From assembly GCF_949987515.2 (NCBI RefSeq), contig NC_082696.1, forward strand, positions 35,258,431-35,322,430: a DNA stretch of 64,000 nt, read 5' to 3'. Under the pieces are notes generated by a model. That model searched no databases. It saw only the letters and a list, made by a program, of their open reading frames with translations, and was not told where the DNA came from. Positions 36,137 to 46,580 of the stretch are shown here, one piece after another. Positions within the stretch are counted from its first letter, which is position 1. Each line of letters opens with the position of its first letter. This DNA comes from Delphinus delphis (Eukaryota > Chordata > Mammalia > Artiodactyla > Delphinidae). The position numbers and the translations under genes are program-made.

Positions 36137-38118
36137 ATGGTAATAAGAACATACATATTGATAATTACCCTAAATGTAAATGGACTAAATGCTCCAACCA
36201 AAAGACATAGACTGGCTGAATGGTTACAAAAACAAGACCCGTATATATGCTGTCTACAAGAGACCCACTTCAGACCTAGGGACACATACAAACTGAAAGT
36301 GAGGGGATGGAAAAAGATACTCCATTCAAATGGAAATCAAAAGAAAGCTGGAGTAGCAATTCTCATATCAGACAAAATAGACTTTAAAGTAAAGAATGTT
36401 ACAAGAGACAAGGACACTACATAATGATCAAGGGATCAGTCCAAGAAGAAGATATAGCAAGTGTAAGTATTTATGCACCCAACATAGGAGCACCTCAATA
36501 CATAAGGCAAATACTAACAGCCATAAAAGGGGAAATCGACAGTAACAATCTGAAAGTGAAATTAAGAAAACACTCCCATTTACCACTGCAACAAAAAGAA
36601 GAAAATACCTAGGAATAAACCTACCTAAGGAGACAAAATACCTGTATGCAGAAAATTATAAGACACTGATGAAAGAAATTAAAGATGATACAAATAGATG
36701 GAGAGATATACCATGTTCTTGGATTGGAAGAATCAGCATTGTGAAAATGACTATACTACCCAAAGCAATCTATAGATTCAATGCAATCCCTATCAAACTA
36801 CCACTGGCATTTTTCACAGAACTAGAACAAAAAATTTCACAATTTGTATGGAAACACAAAAGACACCGAATAGCCAAAGCAATCTTGAGAAAGAAAAATG
36901 GAGCTGGAGGAATCAGGCTCCCGGACTTCAGGCTATACTACAAAGCTACAGTAATCAAGACAGTATAGTACTGGCACAAAAACAGAAATATAGATCAATG
37001 GAACAGTATAGAAAGCCCAGAGATAAACCCATGCACATGTGGTCACTTTATCTTTGATAAAGGAGGCAAGAATATACAATGGAGAAAAGACAGCCTCTTC
37101 AATAAGTGGTGCTGGGAAAACTGGACGTAAAAGAATGAAATTAGAACACTCCCTAACACCATACACAAAAATAAACTCAAAATGGATTAAAGACCTAAGT
37201 GTAAGACCAGACACTATCAAACTCTTTGAGGAAAACATAGGCAGAACACTCTATGACATAAATCACAGCAAGATCCTTTTTGAACCACCTCCTAGAGAAA
37301 TGGAAATAAAAACAAAAATAAACAAATGGGACCTAATGAAACTTAAAAGCTTTTGCACAGCAAAGGAATCCATAAACAAGATGAAAAGACAACCCTCAGA
37401 ATGGTTGAAAGTATTTGCAAATGAAGCAACTGACAAAGGATTAATCTGCAAAATTTGTAAGCAGCTCATGCAGCTCAATATCAGAAAAACAAACAACCCA
37501 ATCCAAAAGTGGGCAGAAGACCTAAATGGACATTTCTCCAAAGAAGATGTACAGATTGCCAACAAACACATGAAAGAATGCTCAACATCATTAATCATTA
37601 GAGAAATGCAAATCAAAACTACAATGCGATATCATCTCACACTGGTCAGAATGGCAATCACCAAAAAATCTACAAACAATAAATGCTGGAGAGGTTGTGA
37701 AGAAAAGGGAACCCTCATACACTGTTGGTGGGAATGTAAATTGATACAGCCACTATGGAGAACAGTATGGAGGTTCCTTAAAAAACTAAAAATAGAACTA
37801 CCATACGACACAGTAATGCCACTACTGGGTATATACCCTGAGAAAATCATAATTCAGAAAGAGTCATGTACCACAATGTTCACTGCAGCTCTATTTACAA
37901 TAGCCATGACATAGAAGCAACCTAAGTGTCCATCAACAGGTGAATGGATAAAGAAGGTGTGGCACATATATACAATGGAATATTCCTCAGCCATAAAAAG
38001 AAACAAAATTGAGTTATTTGTAGTGAGGTGGATGGACCTAGAGTCTGTCATACAGAGTGAAGTAAGTCAGAAAGAGGAAAACAAATACCGTGTGCTAATA
38101 CATATATATGGAATCTAA
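36137..38118 (+). pseudogene. L1-C ORF2, internally deleted
   Basis: The start MVIRTYILIITLNVNGLNAP opens the endonuclease domain, with CCLQETHFRPRD and AGVAILISDKIDF. EN continues in a second frame (IYAPNIGAPQYIRQILTAIK) until about 36547, where it joins directly to sequence for the late reverse-transcriptase/thumb region. The rest of EN and nearly all of the RT catalytic core, including the IDAEKAF and FADD blocks, is gone. The downstream part is well kept: 36669-36968 and then a 291-codon opening (37039-37914) covering the C-terminal domain with [13 protein letters not shown]. The product would lack reverse transcriptase. Confidence 0.88.
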
Positions 38119-38447
38119 GAAAAAGAAAAAAGTTTTTCATGAAGAACCTAGGGGCAAGACAGGAATAAAGACGCAGACCTACTAGAGAATGGACTTGAGG
38201 ACAAGGGGAGGGGGAAGAGTAAGCTGGGACAAAGTGAGAGAGTGGTAGTGTATATATGGACACATAAACACTACCGAATGTAAAATAGATAGCTAGCGGG
38301 AAGCAGTCGCATAGCACAGGGAGATCAGCTCGGTGATTTGTGACCACTTAGAGGGGTGGGATAGGGAGGGTTGGAGGGAGGGAGACACAGAGAGATATAG
38401 GGATATATGTGTATGTAAAACATTCACTTTGTTACAAAGCAGAAACT

Positions 38448-38676
38448 AACACACCATTTTTTTTTTTTTTGCGGTTCGCAGGCCTCTCACTGTTGTGGCC
38501 TCTCCCGTTGCGGAGCACAGGCTCTGGACGCGCAGGTTCAGCGGCCATGGCTCATGGGCCCAGCCGCTCCTCGGCATGCGGGATCTTCCTGGACCTGGGC
38601 ACAAACACGTGTCCCCTGCATCGGCAGCCAGACTCTCAACCACTGCGCCACCAGGGAAGCCCGAACACACCATTTT
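38448..38676 (-). mobile_element. CHR SINE in L1-C 3' UTR, antisense
   Basis: The SINE body is 38461-38663, read on the minus strand from GGGCTTCCCTGGTGGCGCAG to an A tail (T run on the plus strand). The flanking duplication AACACACCATTTT is at 38448-38460 and 38664-38676. It is younger than L1-C because it splits its 3' UTR. Confidence 0.92.
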
Positions 38677-38732
38677 AAAGCAATTATACTCCAATAAAAA
38701 TGTTAAATAAAAAAAAAAGTTTCCAGATTAAG

Positions 38733-39499
38733 AAAGCTGGAAAGGCGAATGTGATAAACAGAGAGTCCTATGCATGAAATTGAGATTATTGGGTGATGAC
38801 TTCTGTCCCTTGTTTCTGGGATACACGTATTCCTCCCAAGAGCAAAAGTGCACCATAGAATGGTCTGCAAGGCAAAGTATATACTTCATCTTGTAAGAAA
38901 GAACCCCATCCGTCTAGAGTGTTTTATCCCAACAGGAGCCATAACTGAATCTTTAATAAGCCATTTCACCTTTTAGTTAGGAGAGCCACTACCAGATGAT
39001 GGTACAGGTGAGAAGACCAGTTAATTTCATGGGCATTAGCCCATCAATGTACTTCCTTTGCTGTGAAATGAGTTCATTTCACAATGGTATGGAGCATGTC
39101 ATGACAGGTGATAAGGCCTTCTCTGACTGCACAAATGGCATTACTGGCAGAAACATTACAGAAAGGGAAGGTAGATCCACATCCAGAATATGTCTTTATT
39201 CCAGTGAGGACAAATATCTGCCTACTCTGTAAGGAAAGGATCCAATGTAACCTCCTAACAGGTGGTTAACTGCCCAACCCTCTCTGTCAAGGATGGTATA
39301 GTGGTTGAGCTCCAAGGCTGAACATCTCAAGGGACAGGAAATGGAAGCTGTCAGATCCGGAAAAGCTAACCACAAAAAATGGCACACTGTCCCTTGCTTC
39401 ACATTCTATTGGTCAAGTAGTCACAGAGTGCAGAATCAAGGGAAGGGAGCATAGATCCCACCTCTTAATGGGAAAAGCATCAGAGAATTTGAGGGCCTT
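38733..39499. other. anonymous sequence
   Basis: No gene or recognised repeat is seen. Confidence 0.4.
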
Positions 39500-40265
39500 G
39501 TTTTAAAATCTATACATTAGCTTTATTACTTAACAAAATAACATGAACATCTTTCCGAGTATATATATATTCAGTCCTTCCCCGGGCACTCAAACTGACT
39601 CTTGTTTTTTTTATATATTTGGAAACACTAATACAGTAAACATTTTTATACATGTATATTCATACTCTTATTTTTTATCCCACAAACAGGATAGCAGGTC
39701 AAAACTGCATATTCAAAAATTTAACATTACCAAGTTATTTGCCAAAAAAACTGCAGTAATTTACAGTCCTAACCGTGTAGACTCTGCTCTTAACAGCCTA
39801 CTCAGTACTAAATGTCACATATTTTTTAAAAATTATAATCTGATGAGAAAGCAAAATGGTATCTCCTTTTAATTCATGGTTTCTAGACTACAAATCATGC
39901 TAAACATATCTTTATACGTTCCTTGGTAATATGTCTTCCCTCTTTTATTCTTTGTCAACCTAGCTAGAAGTTTATCGATTTTATTGATCCTTTCAAATTA
40001 CACATGTTGGTTTCACTGCTTTGCTCCATTGTTTTTTATTTCTTTGATTTCTGCTCTTTTTTTTTCTTATCTATGTTTGTTTTAGGCTTATTTTGCTCTT
40101 CTTATTCTAGTTTCTTAACATGAAAGCTTGAATTATTGATTTGAGACCTTACTTCTTTTCTAATGAAAGCATTCAGTGCTATAAATTTTCTGCTAAGCAT
40201 TACTTAGCTGTGTTCCCAAATTTTACATGTTGCATTTTCATATTCAATTCTATTCAAAATATTGT

Positions 40266-40326
40266 AACCCATGGCCCCTGCACTGGGAGCACAGCATCTT
40301 AACCTCTGGACTGCCAGGGAAGTCCC
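40266..40326 (-). repeat. CHR-type SINE fragment, antisense
   Basis: 'gcccctgcactgggagcaca', 'ttaacctctggactgccagg' and 'gaagtccctg' are the antisense head of a CHR SINE, only about 60 bp long. It sits inside the old L1 and has no clear target duplication beyond TGTAA on each side. Confidence 0.7.
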
Positions 40327-40889
40327 TGTAATACACCTTTCGATTTCCTCTTTGTCCTGTGATTATTTCGAAGTGTGCTGCTTATAAGTTTTTGGAGACT
40401 TTCCTATAATCCTTCTGTCGTTGATTGCTACTTTAATTCCACTATAATCTGAGAACATACTTTGTGTCCTTTAATTTTTTTAATTTGTTAAGGTATGGGG
40501 TATGTTGGTGAATGTCCCATGTGTACTTGAGAAAAAAATGTGTATTGTTGCTGTTGTTGGATGGACTATCCTAAAATATTGATTAGATCCAACTGGTTGC
40601 TGGTATTGTTTGATTCTTCTATATCCTTGTTGATTTTCTGTTTCTATCAATTATTGGGAGGAACACTGAAGTCTCTAACTGTAATTATGGATTTGTCTAT
40701 TTTTCCTTTCAGTTCTGTCCACTTTTGCGCTGTTTTGGGCTATATACACATTTAGAATCATTATGCCTTCTTGGTATATTAAAATTTCTATCATTATGTA
40801 ATATCCCTTTTTATTCCTGGTAATTTTCTTTTCTCTGAAGTCTGCTTTTCTGATATCAATAAAAACACTCCAGCTTTCTCATATTACTA

Positions 40890-41115
40890 CTGGTGTGGAA
40901 GTCAGCTTCTAAAGTGGCTCTCAATGATCCTACCACATGATATTTATTCCCTTGTGTAATTTCCTCCATTTGTGTGTGGGTGAGACATAGTATTTTCTCC
41001 TAAAAAATAGAATATGGCAAAAGAGATGGAATGTCATGAGATTAGGTTATAAAAGACGGTGACTTTTATGTCTGTTGTTCCTTCTTCATTCCTGCTATTC
41101 CAAGTTCCATTCTGT
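40890..41115 (+). repeat. possible MLT1-like LTR fragment within the old L1
   Basis: 'aatagaatatggcaaaagag', 'gatggaatgtcatgagatta' and 'ggttataaaagacggtgact' resemble a conserved block of MLT1-type (ERVL-MaLR) LTRs. Family assignment is from memory and uncertain. Confidence 0.4.
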
Positions 41116-42600
41116 ATCATTTCCCCTCTGTCTGGAGAATTTATTTTCACAGTTCTTTTAAAGCAGGTCTGCTGGTGGCTCTTGTCTTAGTTTTCCTTCA
41201 TCTGAGAATGTCTTTATTTTACCTTCGTTTCTGAAGGAATTTTTTGCTGAGTGTAGAATTCTGGGTTGAGAGTTATTTTCTTTTAGCACTTTTCAAATGT
41301 TGTCCCACTTCCTTTTGACCTGCTAACCTTCTGATAAGAAATTCACAGATATTCAAATGATTATTACTCTATAGGTAATGCATCATTATTTTCTCTGGTT
41401 GCTTTCAATAATTTTTTCTTTGTCTTTGTCTTTCATCAGCTTGATTATGTTTCTGGGCATGGATTTCTTTGGGCTTATCGTGCTTGAGGTTCACTACAGT
41501 TCTTGAATCTATAGATTTATGTCATTTGCCAAACTTGAGAATTTTTCATTTTTCTGCAAACTTTTTTCAACACTGTACTCTTTCTCTTTTGGGGACTCTC
41601 GTGGCATGAATGTTCAACATTTTATCACTGTTCTATAGGTCCCTGAGCCTCCTTTCATTTAAAAAAAATCTTTTTTCTCTCTGTTCTTCTGATTACATAA
41701 TTTCTATTGATCTAGCTTCAATTTCACTGACTCTTTCCTCTGTTGATAATAAGTGCTTTTCTCATTATTGGTTACTCTATTTTTCATTTCTAAGATTTCC
41801 AGTTGGTTTTTCTACATACCTTCCATTTCCTTGCTGAAACTTTCTACTTTGCCTTTCATTGCAAAAGTGTTTACAATCGTTTGCTGCAGCACTTTTATAA
41901 TAAGATCTTTAAAGTTTTCATCAGATGATTCCAACACCTTTGTTATCTCGGTTTTAACCTTTGTTGCTTGTCTTATTGATGCAAATTGAAATGTTCTTAG
42001 TTCTTCATATGTCAAGTAATTTTGGATTGAGTCCTGGATGCTTTGAATATTATATTATGAGACAGCAGGTCCAGTTTAAATCTTATTTAGAGTGCTGATA
42101 TTCTTGTTTTAGTAGGCAATTGAGCTAGCTAAGTTCAGACTATAAGTTCTAACTCACCCTCTGTGCCCTATAGTTCCAATTTCAGCTCAGTTTTCAAAGC
42201 CTTTGATGTTTTGTTTGTATCTTTCACACATATGCACCAGCTAGTGGCCACTCAGTGATCTGGATGGTGGTCTGTTGGTAAGTTCACTTCTCAAAGTCTT
42301 TAGTATAGTGATTAGGCTCAGATCCAAACATGCACAGCTCCAGGTTGAGCCCAGGAGTTAATAATCAACTTATGGAATCATTTTCCAAAGCACCTCCCTT
42401 TCCATGGTTTTGTCACTACATGCCAATTCTCTTGGGCTTCCCCATTCACACTTCTCACTAGAAAGCTGGAATTTTAGTTACTCCACCCTTCCACACACTT
42501 CTGTGATTGCACTGACATCTAGAGAGAAGTGGTAAGAGGACAGAAAGGGGGCAAAAAATGATGCGGGGGTGTGGTCAGTGGAAAGGGAGTTTATCCCACC

Positions 42601-42714
42601 TTCTTGGATTAGAGAACCAACTCTGCTACTTACTAGATGTATGATATCAGGTCACATTACATAATTGTCTTTAGACTTCAGTCATCTTGTCCATAGAAAA
42701 AGGGTTTCAGATTT
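42601..42714. other. short spacer
   Basis: Nothing recognised. Confidence 0.3.
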
Positions 42715-42870
42715 GGAATGACAAGATTCATCTTGAATACTTAGTAAAAATGCTAACTTCAGGGGCTTTACCCTAAGAATTTGATTCAATAAGTCAGGCC
42801 TACAAAATTGCATTTTAACAAACACCCGAAGTGATCTAATGCATGTTCGTTAGCAACTACTATTTTAAAA
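42715..42870 (+). repeat. MER5-like DNA transposon relic
   Basis: 'aaaaatgctaacttcagggg', 'aagaatttgattcaataagt', 'attgcattttaacaaacac' and the end 'gcaactactattttaaaaat' follow the MER5A layout (non-autonomous hAT-Charlie element). Diverged. Confidence 0.55.
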
Positions 42871-43654
42871 ATGTAGTCAAATATTCCAATTTCCTTCTGG
42901 TTTTATCTTGAGACTTTTTCTTAGAAAACAAACAAAAGCAGGGCTAAAATTTTTTTTTTAATTACACATAGTTTCAGTGTCCTTGGAACTTGGTCACAAA
43001 ACTAATGAATCTCCTGACTCAATTTTTGGAGTTGATAGAAATTGTCATGTGTTTTAAAGACTTTTACTTGAAAGGCACCACTAGGCATTGTGAGGAGTTC
43101 AAACATAATATGTTTGGGAACTGCAAACAGTTACTAGGTTGAACCATAGGGATTTGTTTATATTCAATCATTTTTCGTCTACAAAAATAACAATTTCCAA
43201 TTATTCGGCTTGGATCATTTTCCTTTAAGTTTGCCACTTCCCATAATTTAGTAGGCATAATTTCTTTCAGTATTTCTGTCCTTTTTCCTAGATTAGTGAG
43301 CAAGACTATTTATAAGAAGATTTGATGGATAGGAAATTATTCTGAGGTTTTAAGGTCATTACTTTTAAGAGTTGAGAAGGGTATGTTTGTAGTGGGGTTA
43401 AGATCAATTTTAGTTATTTTCTTTGTGAAGTTGTTTGCTAGTTTCACCTAATCCACAGTCTCTTCTGACAGAGCAGAAAAAATGAATAAATCTGCAGGGT
43501 TTAATTGGGCCCTACTATATCAGTCAAGTATTTTCTTAAGGGTTTGAACTCTGAGTTATCTTACTGGTTAGCCAGAAGTTTGCTTAGCAATAGTCTAAAG
43601 GGAGACAGGATGAACAAGGTCACAGTATTTGGAAGGAGCAAGGAGATCATCTAT
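42871..43654. other. anonymous sequence
   Basis: No gene or recognised repeat is seen. The text 'aggcaccactaggcattgtg' near 43073 recurs in similar form near 43692, where it belongs to an L2 relic, so a second tiny L2 piece is possible. Confidence 0.4.
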
Positions 43655-43835
43655 TTTTTCATTCTATAAATATTTATTGAGGTTTTGCACGGCACCACTA
43701 GGCACTGTGAGGATTTCAAATATAAATAAGATCCAGTCTTTGTTCTCTAGAGGCTAACAATTTAGTGGGAAAACAGACACATGTACAAGTAATACATTAC
43801 AAGGTAGATTGTGTGATAAGGGTTATAATTTTAGT
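43655..43835 (-). repeat. L2 relic, antisense
   Basis: 'attctataaatatttattga', 'ggcaccactaggcactgtga', 'ctctagaggctaacaattta' and 'gtgggaaaacagacacatgt' match the antisense 3' end of L2. Confidence 0.75.
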
Positions 43836-44609
43836 AGCATTTCTAATGAAATAAATATGTCTACTCATTCAAGCAGCATCCAGTGGAGTTAGAGTATATT
43901 TGTTCTTACTTTTCTTTTTAATAAAACCCAATAAAAAGTTGTGGTATCTTTAAAAGAGATCAAAGCGGGTTTGTTTCTTACACAGATTATGAGGTAAATA
44001 TTTGCAATTTAAATCTCTAAAGATAACATTGCATTAGTTTGACTCATTATTCAGAAATTGTAGTTCATGCTTGGGAATTTATAGTAATGACAAATTAGAC
44101 GTCACAGACTTTCTCAGCAGAGCTTTTGGTTACCAGCAAGATAGTTTTGATTGAATATTCAGTGTGAATATTCAATTTGAATCAACAATAAAAGAATACA
44201 TATTGATACTCTGTTCCTCTAATTATCCTACTTTTGTGGGAAAGGGATGCGTGTAGACTTCGTGTCGTTTTATTTCTATTATTTGGCTTATTTCTTTTTG
44301 TCTTAGCACCTGTTTTGAGAGTGGAGCCATCATTTGCAGGGAGTTATATGACTGTCATGTTAAAATCTTTTACAGTACCAGTGACAGCAAAGCCTACAAT
44401 ATGTGGATGCTTCTTTGACCCTGGGATTTAACCAGAGCATCTCAACAGGTTTTATAGGCATTAAGTAGTCAAGCCTAAAATCAGCTCTGAAGCATGGATA
44501 TTATACGGGGTTGATGTTATGAACCAGAGGGGCACTAGGAGAAATATATTTAAACAGAAAGTCCTTGGGGAACCATCAAGCTGACACTGAACAGGACTGC
44601 CTCTCTCCT
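43836..44609. other. anonymous sequence
   Basis: No gene or recognised repeat is seen. Confidence 0.4.
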
Positions 44610-44990
44610 GTCAGCAGGGCATGTGTTAGTGCCAATGTTCTCCACATTTGTTTTGCCTAAAAATCATTGAGGTGATTTGTTAAAAGCACAGTTATCAGAC
44701 CAGAACTTCTAAAACCTGAGTATTTTTTTAATATACAGATTCTGTTTCAGTAGGTCTGGATCAGACAATACTTTAAGCACGAAAAGCCAGCACTAGTATC
44801 ACTCAAAATCAGTAAGTCAGAGTAGGGCCTTACTTGTTAAAACACAGATTGCTGGGCTTCACGACAGAGAGCCTGGTTCAGTAGATATGGGATGCAACCC
44901 AAGAATTACATTCCTAACAAGCTCCCAGTCAGTTGCTGATGCTACTTGTCTGAGGCTCACACTTTGAATAACACTGATCTTGATTGCTCT
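44610..44990 (+). repeat. two MER5A-like elements in a row
   Basis: Positions 44630-44790 contain 'ttgttaaaagcacagttatc', 'agattctgtttcagtaggtc' and 'tggatcagac'. Positions 44820-44985 contain 'ttgttaaaacacagattgct', 'gggcttcacgacagagagcc', 'aattacattcctaacaagct' and 'ctgaggctcacactttgaat'. Both follow the MER5A order on the plus strand, one after the other. Confidence 0.75.
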
Positions 44991-45770
44991 CCAGAACTAT
45001 CGGGGTCTGAGTATTCTTGTTTTTAACATACTCCCCTGGTACTTAGAGTGAACATAAAAATTTGAGAACCATAAAGCCAATAGAGACTGACTTGGCTAAA
45101 GGGACTGACCCTGGATTAGGCAGCAAATATACATACCCCCAAAAGCCAGCTGTTACTTCAGACAATGTCAAAAGGCACAATACAAGAAGTGGAACAGTGA
45201 GTGAAGATAACAGGTGAGTGTGAACACAAAGGAGCCAGGCTGACCTTGACTCCACTTCCAAAGTCCTAGCACTTCAAGGCTCAGTAGCGGTAGGTAGTGG
45301 GATGGGAAGCCAAAGGACAAAGCCAGATCTGAGGACTTAGCAGAGAAATGAGTCATAGGGTGACAAGCTAGGGAATCTGGAACATAAAAGTATAAAGTAG
45401 TTTGGAGCCAGCTCCTCGGGACCAACACCCAATTGTAAGTTATACTGGCTGGCCTGACACCTTATCTGGAAGAGCTGAGACAAGTTGATGTGGACTTTCA
45501 AAGCACTGTATCTATTTCTTTAGACACTAATGCCTGCACACCCTTCTTTCTGTTTTAACTTGAAAATCCTTATAGTTTACAAAACATATTTCCATTCTCT
45601 ATTTAATCATTCTTCCTTCTTCACCCATCAAGCTACCTGTCATTTTCATCATTTTTGTTCCTATTTGTCCCAACTTTATGCTGATGTTCAGAGCACAATT
45701 GCTAATAATATTTTTCAAAAAATAATTCTACCCTGGACACTAAAGTTCCCAAATTGTTCTTAGATATTTT
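44991..45770. other. anonymous sequence
   Basis: No gene or recognised repeat is seen. The overlapping short openings on the minus strand lack any domain. Confidence 0.4.
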
Positions 45771-46262
45771 ACATGGCTAAAATTCTAATTATTTCCCAAC
45801 CCAGAGTCTAAGACAACCTACGGCATAGCATGTTTAAAATGCAGATTCTTGGGTATCACCTATCAACGTTGAATCTTCTGGGGCAGATCCCCTTGAACAT
45901 GCTTTTTTTTTCACATCTTTGAGTATAATTACAATGTTGTGTTAGTTTCTGCTATGCAACAAAGTGCATGAGCTATATGTGTACATATATACGCATATCC
46001 CCTCCCTCTAGAGCCTCCCTCCCACCCTCCTTATCCCACCCCTCTAGGTTGTCACAAAGCATCAAGCTGATCTCCCCGTGCTATGTGGCTGCTTCCCACT
46101 AGCTCTCTATTTTACATGTGGTAGTGTATATATGTCAGTGCTACTCTCTCACTTCGTCCCAGCTTGCCCTTCCCTCCCTGTGTCCTCAAGTCCTGAACAT
46201 GCATTTTTAAGGGGTTTCACTTGAAATTTTTATGCACACAGAAGGTTGAGAGTTAGTTATTA
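45771..46262 (+). repeat. MER5-like element split by an L1 3' end
   Basis: The left part ends 'aaaatgcagattcttgggta' then 'tcttctggggcagatcccct'. The right part resumes after 46202 with 'tttttaaggggtttcacttg'. Together they resemble a diverged MER5A. The two halves are separated by the L1 piece at 45903-46193. Confidence 0.5.
45894..46202 (-). mobile_element. 5'-truncated L1 3' end, antisense, with target-site duplication
   Basis: About 290 bp of L1 3' UTR inverted: a T run, 'aattacaatgttgtgttagt', 'ccctcccaccctccttatcc', 'tatgtggctgcttcccacta' and 'gtcctcaag'. Flanked by TGAACATGC at 45894-45902 and 46194-46202. Same 3' UTR lineage as L1-A and L1-C. Confidence 0.88.
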
Positions 46263-46349
46263 TTGCTCTTTCCACTCTTTCTCTCCTCTGGGTGGGCCTC
46301 AGCTGTTAGAAATTTAGTAACCTCAGTTATTCCTTTCAGGTGAATGATT

Positions 46350-46580
46350 CAAAAATAGATTCTTTTTTTTTGCGGTACGCGGGCCTCTGCACTGTTGTGG
46401 CCTCTCCCGTTGCGGAGCACAGGCTCCAGACGTGCAGACTCAGCGGCCATGGCTCACGGGCCCAGCCGCTCTGCGGCATGTGGGATCTTCCCGGACCGGG
46501 GCACGAACCCGTGTCCCCTGCATCTGCAGGCGGACTCTCAACCACTGCGCCACCAGGGAAGCCTGCAAAAATAGATTCTT
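46350..46580 (-). mobile_element. CHR SINE, antisense
   Basis: The body is 46365-46565, from a T run and 'gcggtacgcgggcctctgc' on the plus strand to the antisense head 'ccaccagggaagcc'. The flanking duplication CAAAAATAGATTCTT is at 46350-46364 and 46566-46580, perfect. Confidence 0.93.

Larger units (their letters stand above)
33187..38732 (+). mobile_element. L1 copy C with internal deletion and SINE in its 3' UTR
   Basis: The L1 occupies about 33203-38716 and is flanked by AAGATTCCAGATTAAG (33187-33202) and AAGTTTCCAGATTAAG (38717-38732), a 16-bp duplication with one mismatch. It has a full 5' UTR starting near 'tttcaagatggtggaagagt', ORF1 (35191-36079), an ORF2 that lacks about 1.8 kb compared with copy A (junction near 36547), and a 3' UTR split by a CHR SINE at 38461-38663. 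It is in the same subfamily and orientation as copy A. Confidence 0.92.
39500..42600 (-). repeat. old L1 (L1M-like), antisense, nearly complete order
   Basis: Read on the minus strand, the order from 42600 down is a probable 5' leader (about 42100-42600), ORF1 (about 41180-42060; the antisense words 'ttcttttaaagcaggtctgc' and 'gctgagtgtagaattctggg' mark the ORF1/ORF2 junction side), ORF2 endonuclease (about 40440-40870; 'tcccatgtgtacttgagaaa' and 'gaacactgaagtctctaact') and later ORF2 parts to 39930. A more distal piece lies at 39500-39930. Stops are everywhere. It contains two smaller inserts described separately. Confidence 0.7.

Noticed and set aside
38409..38710. Openings on both strands around 38.5 kb, and similar ones at 46.4, 49.6 and 52.0 kb
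   Set aside because: These are readings of CHR SINE sequence, which recurs in the same form at each site.
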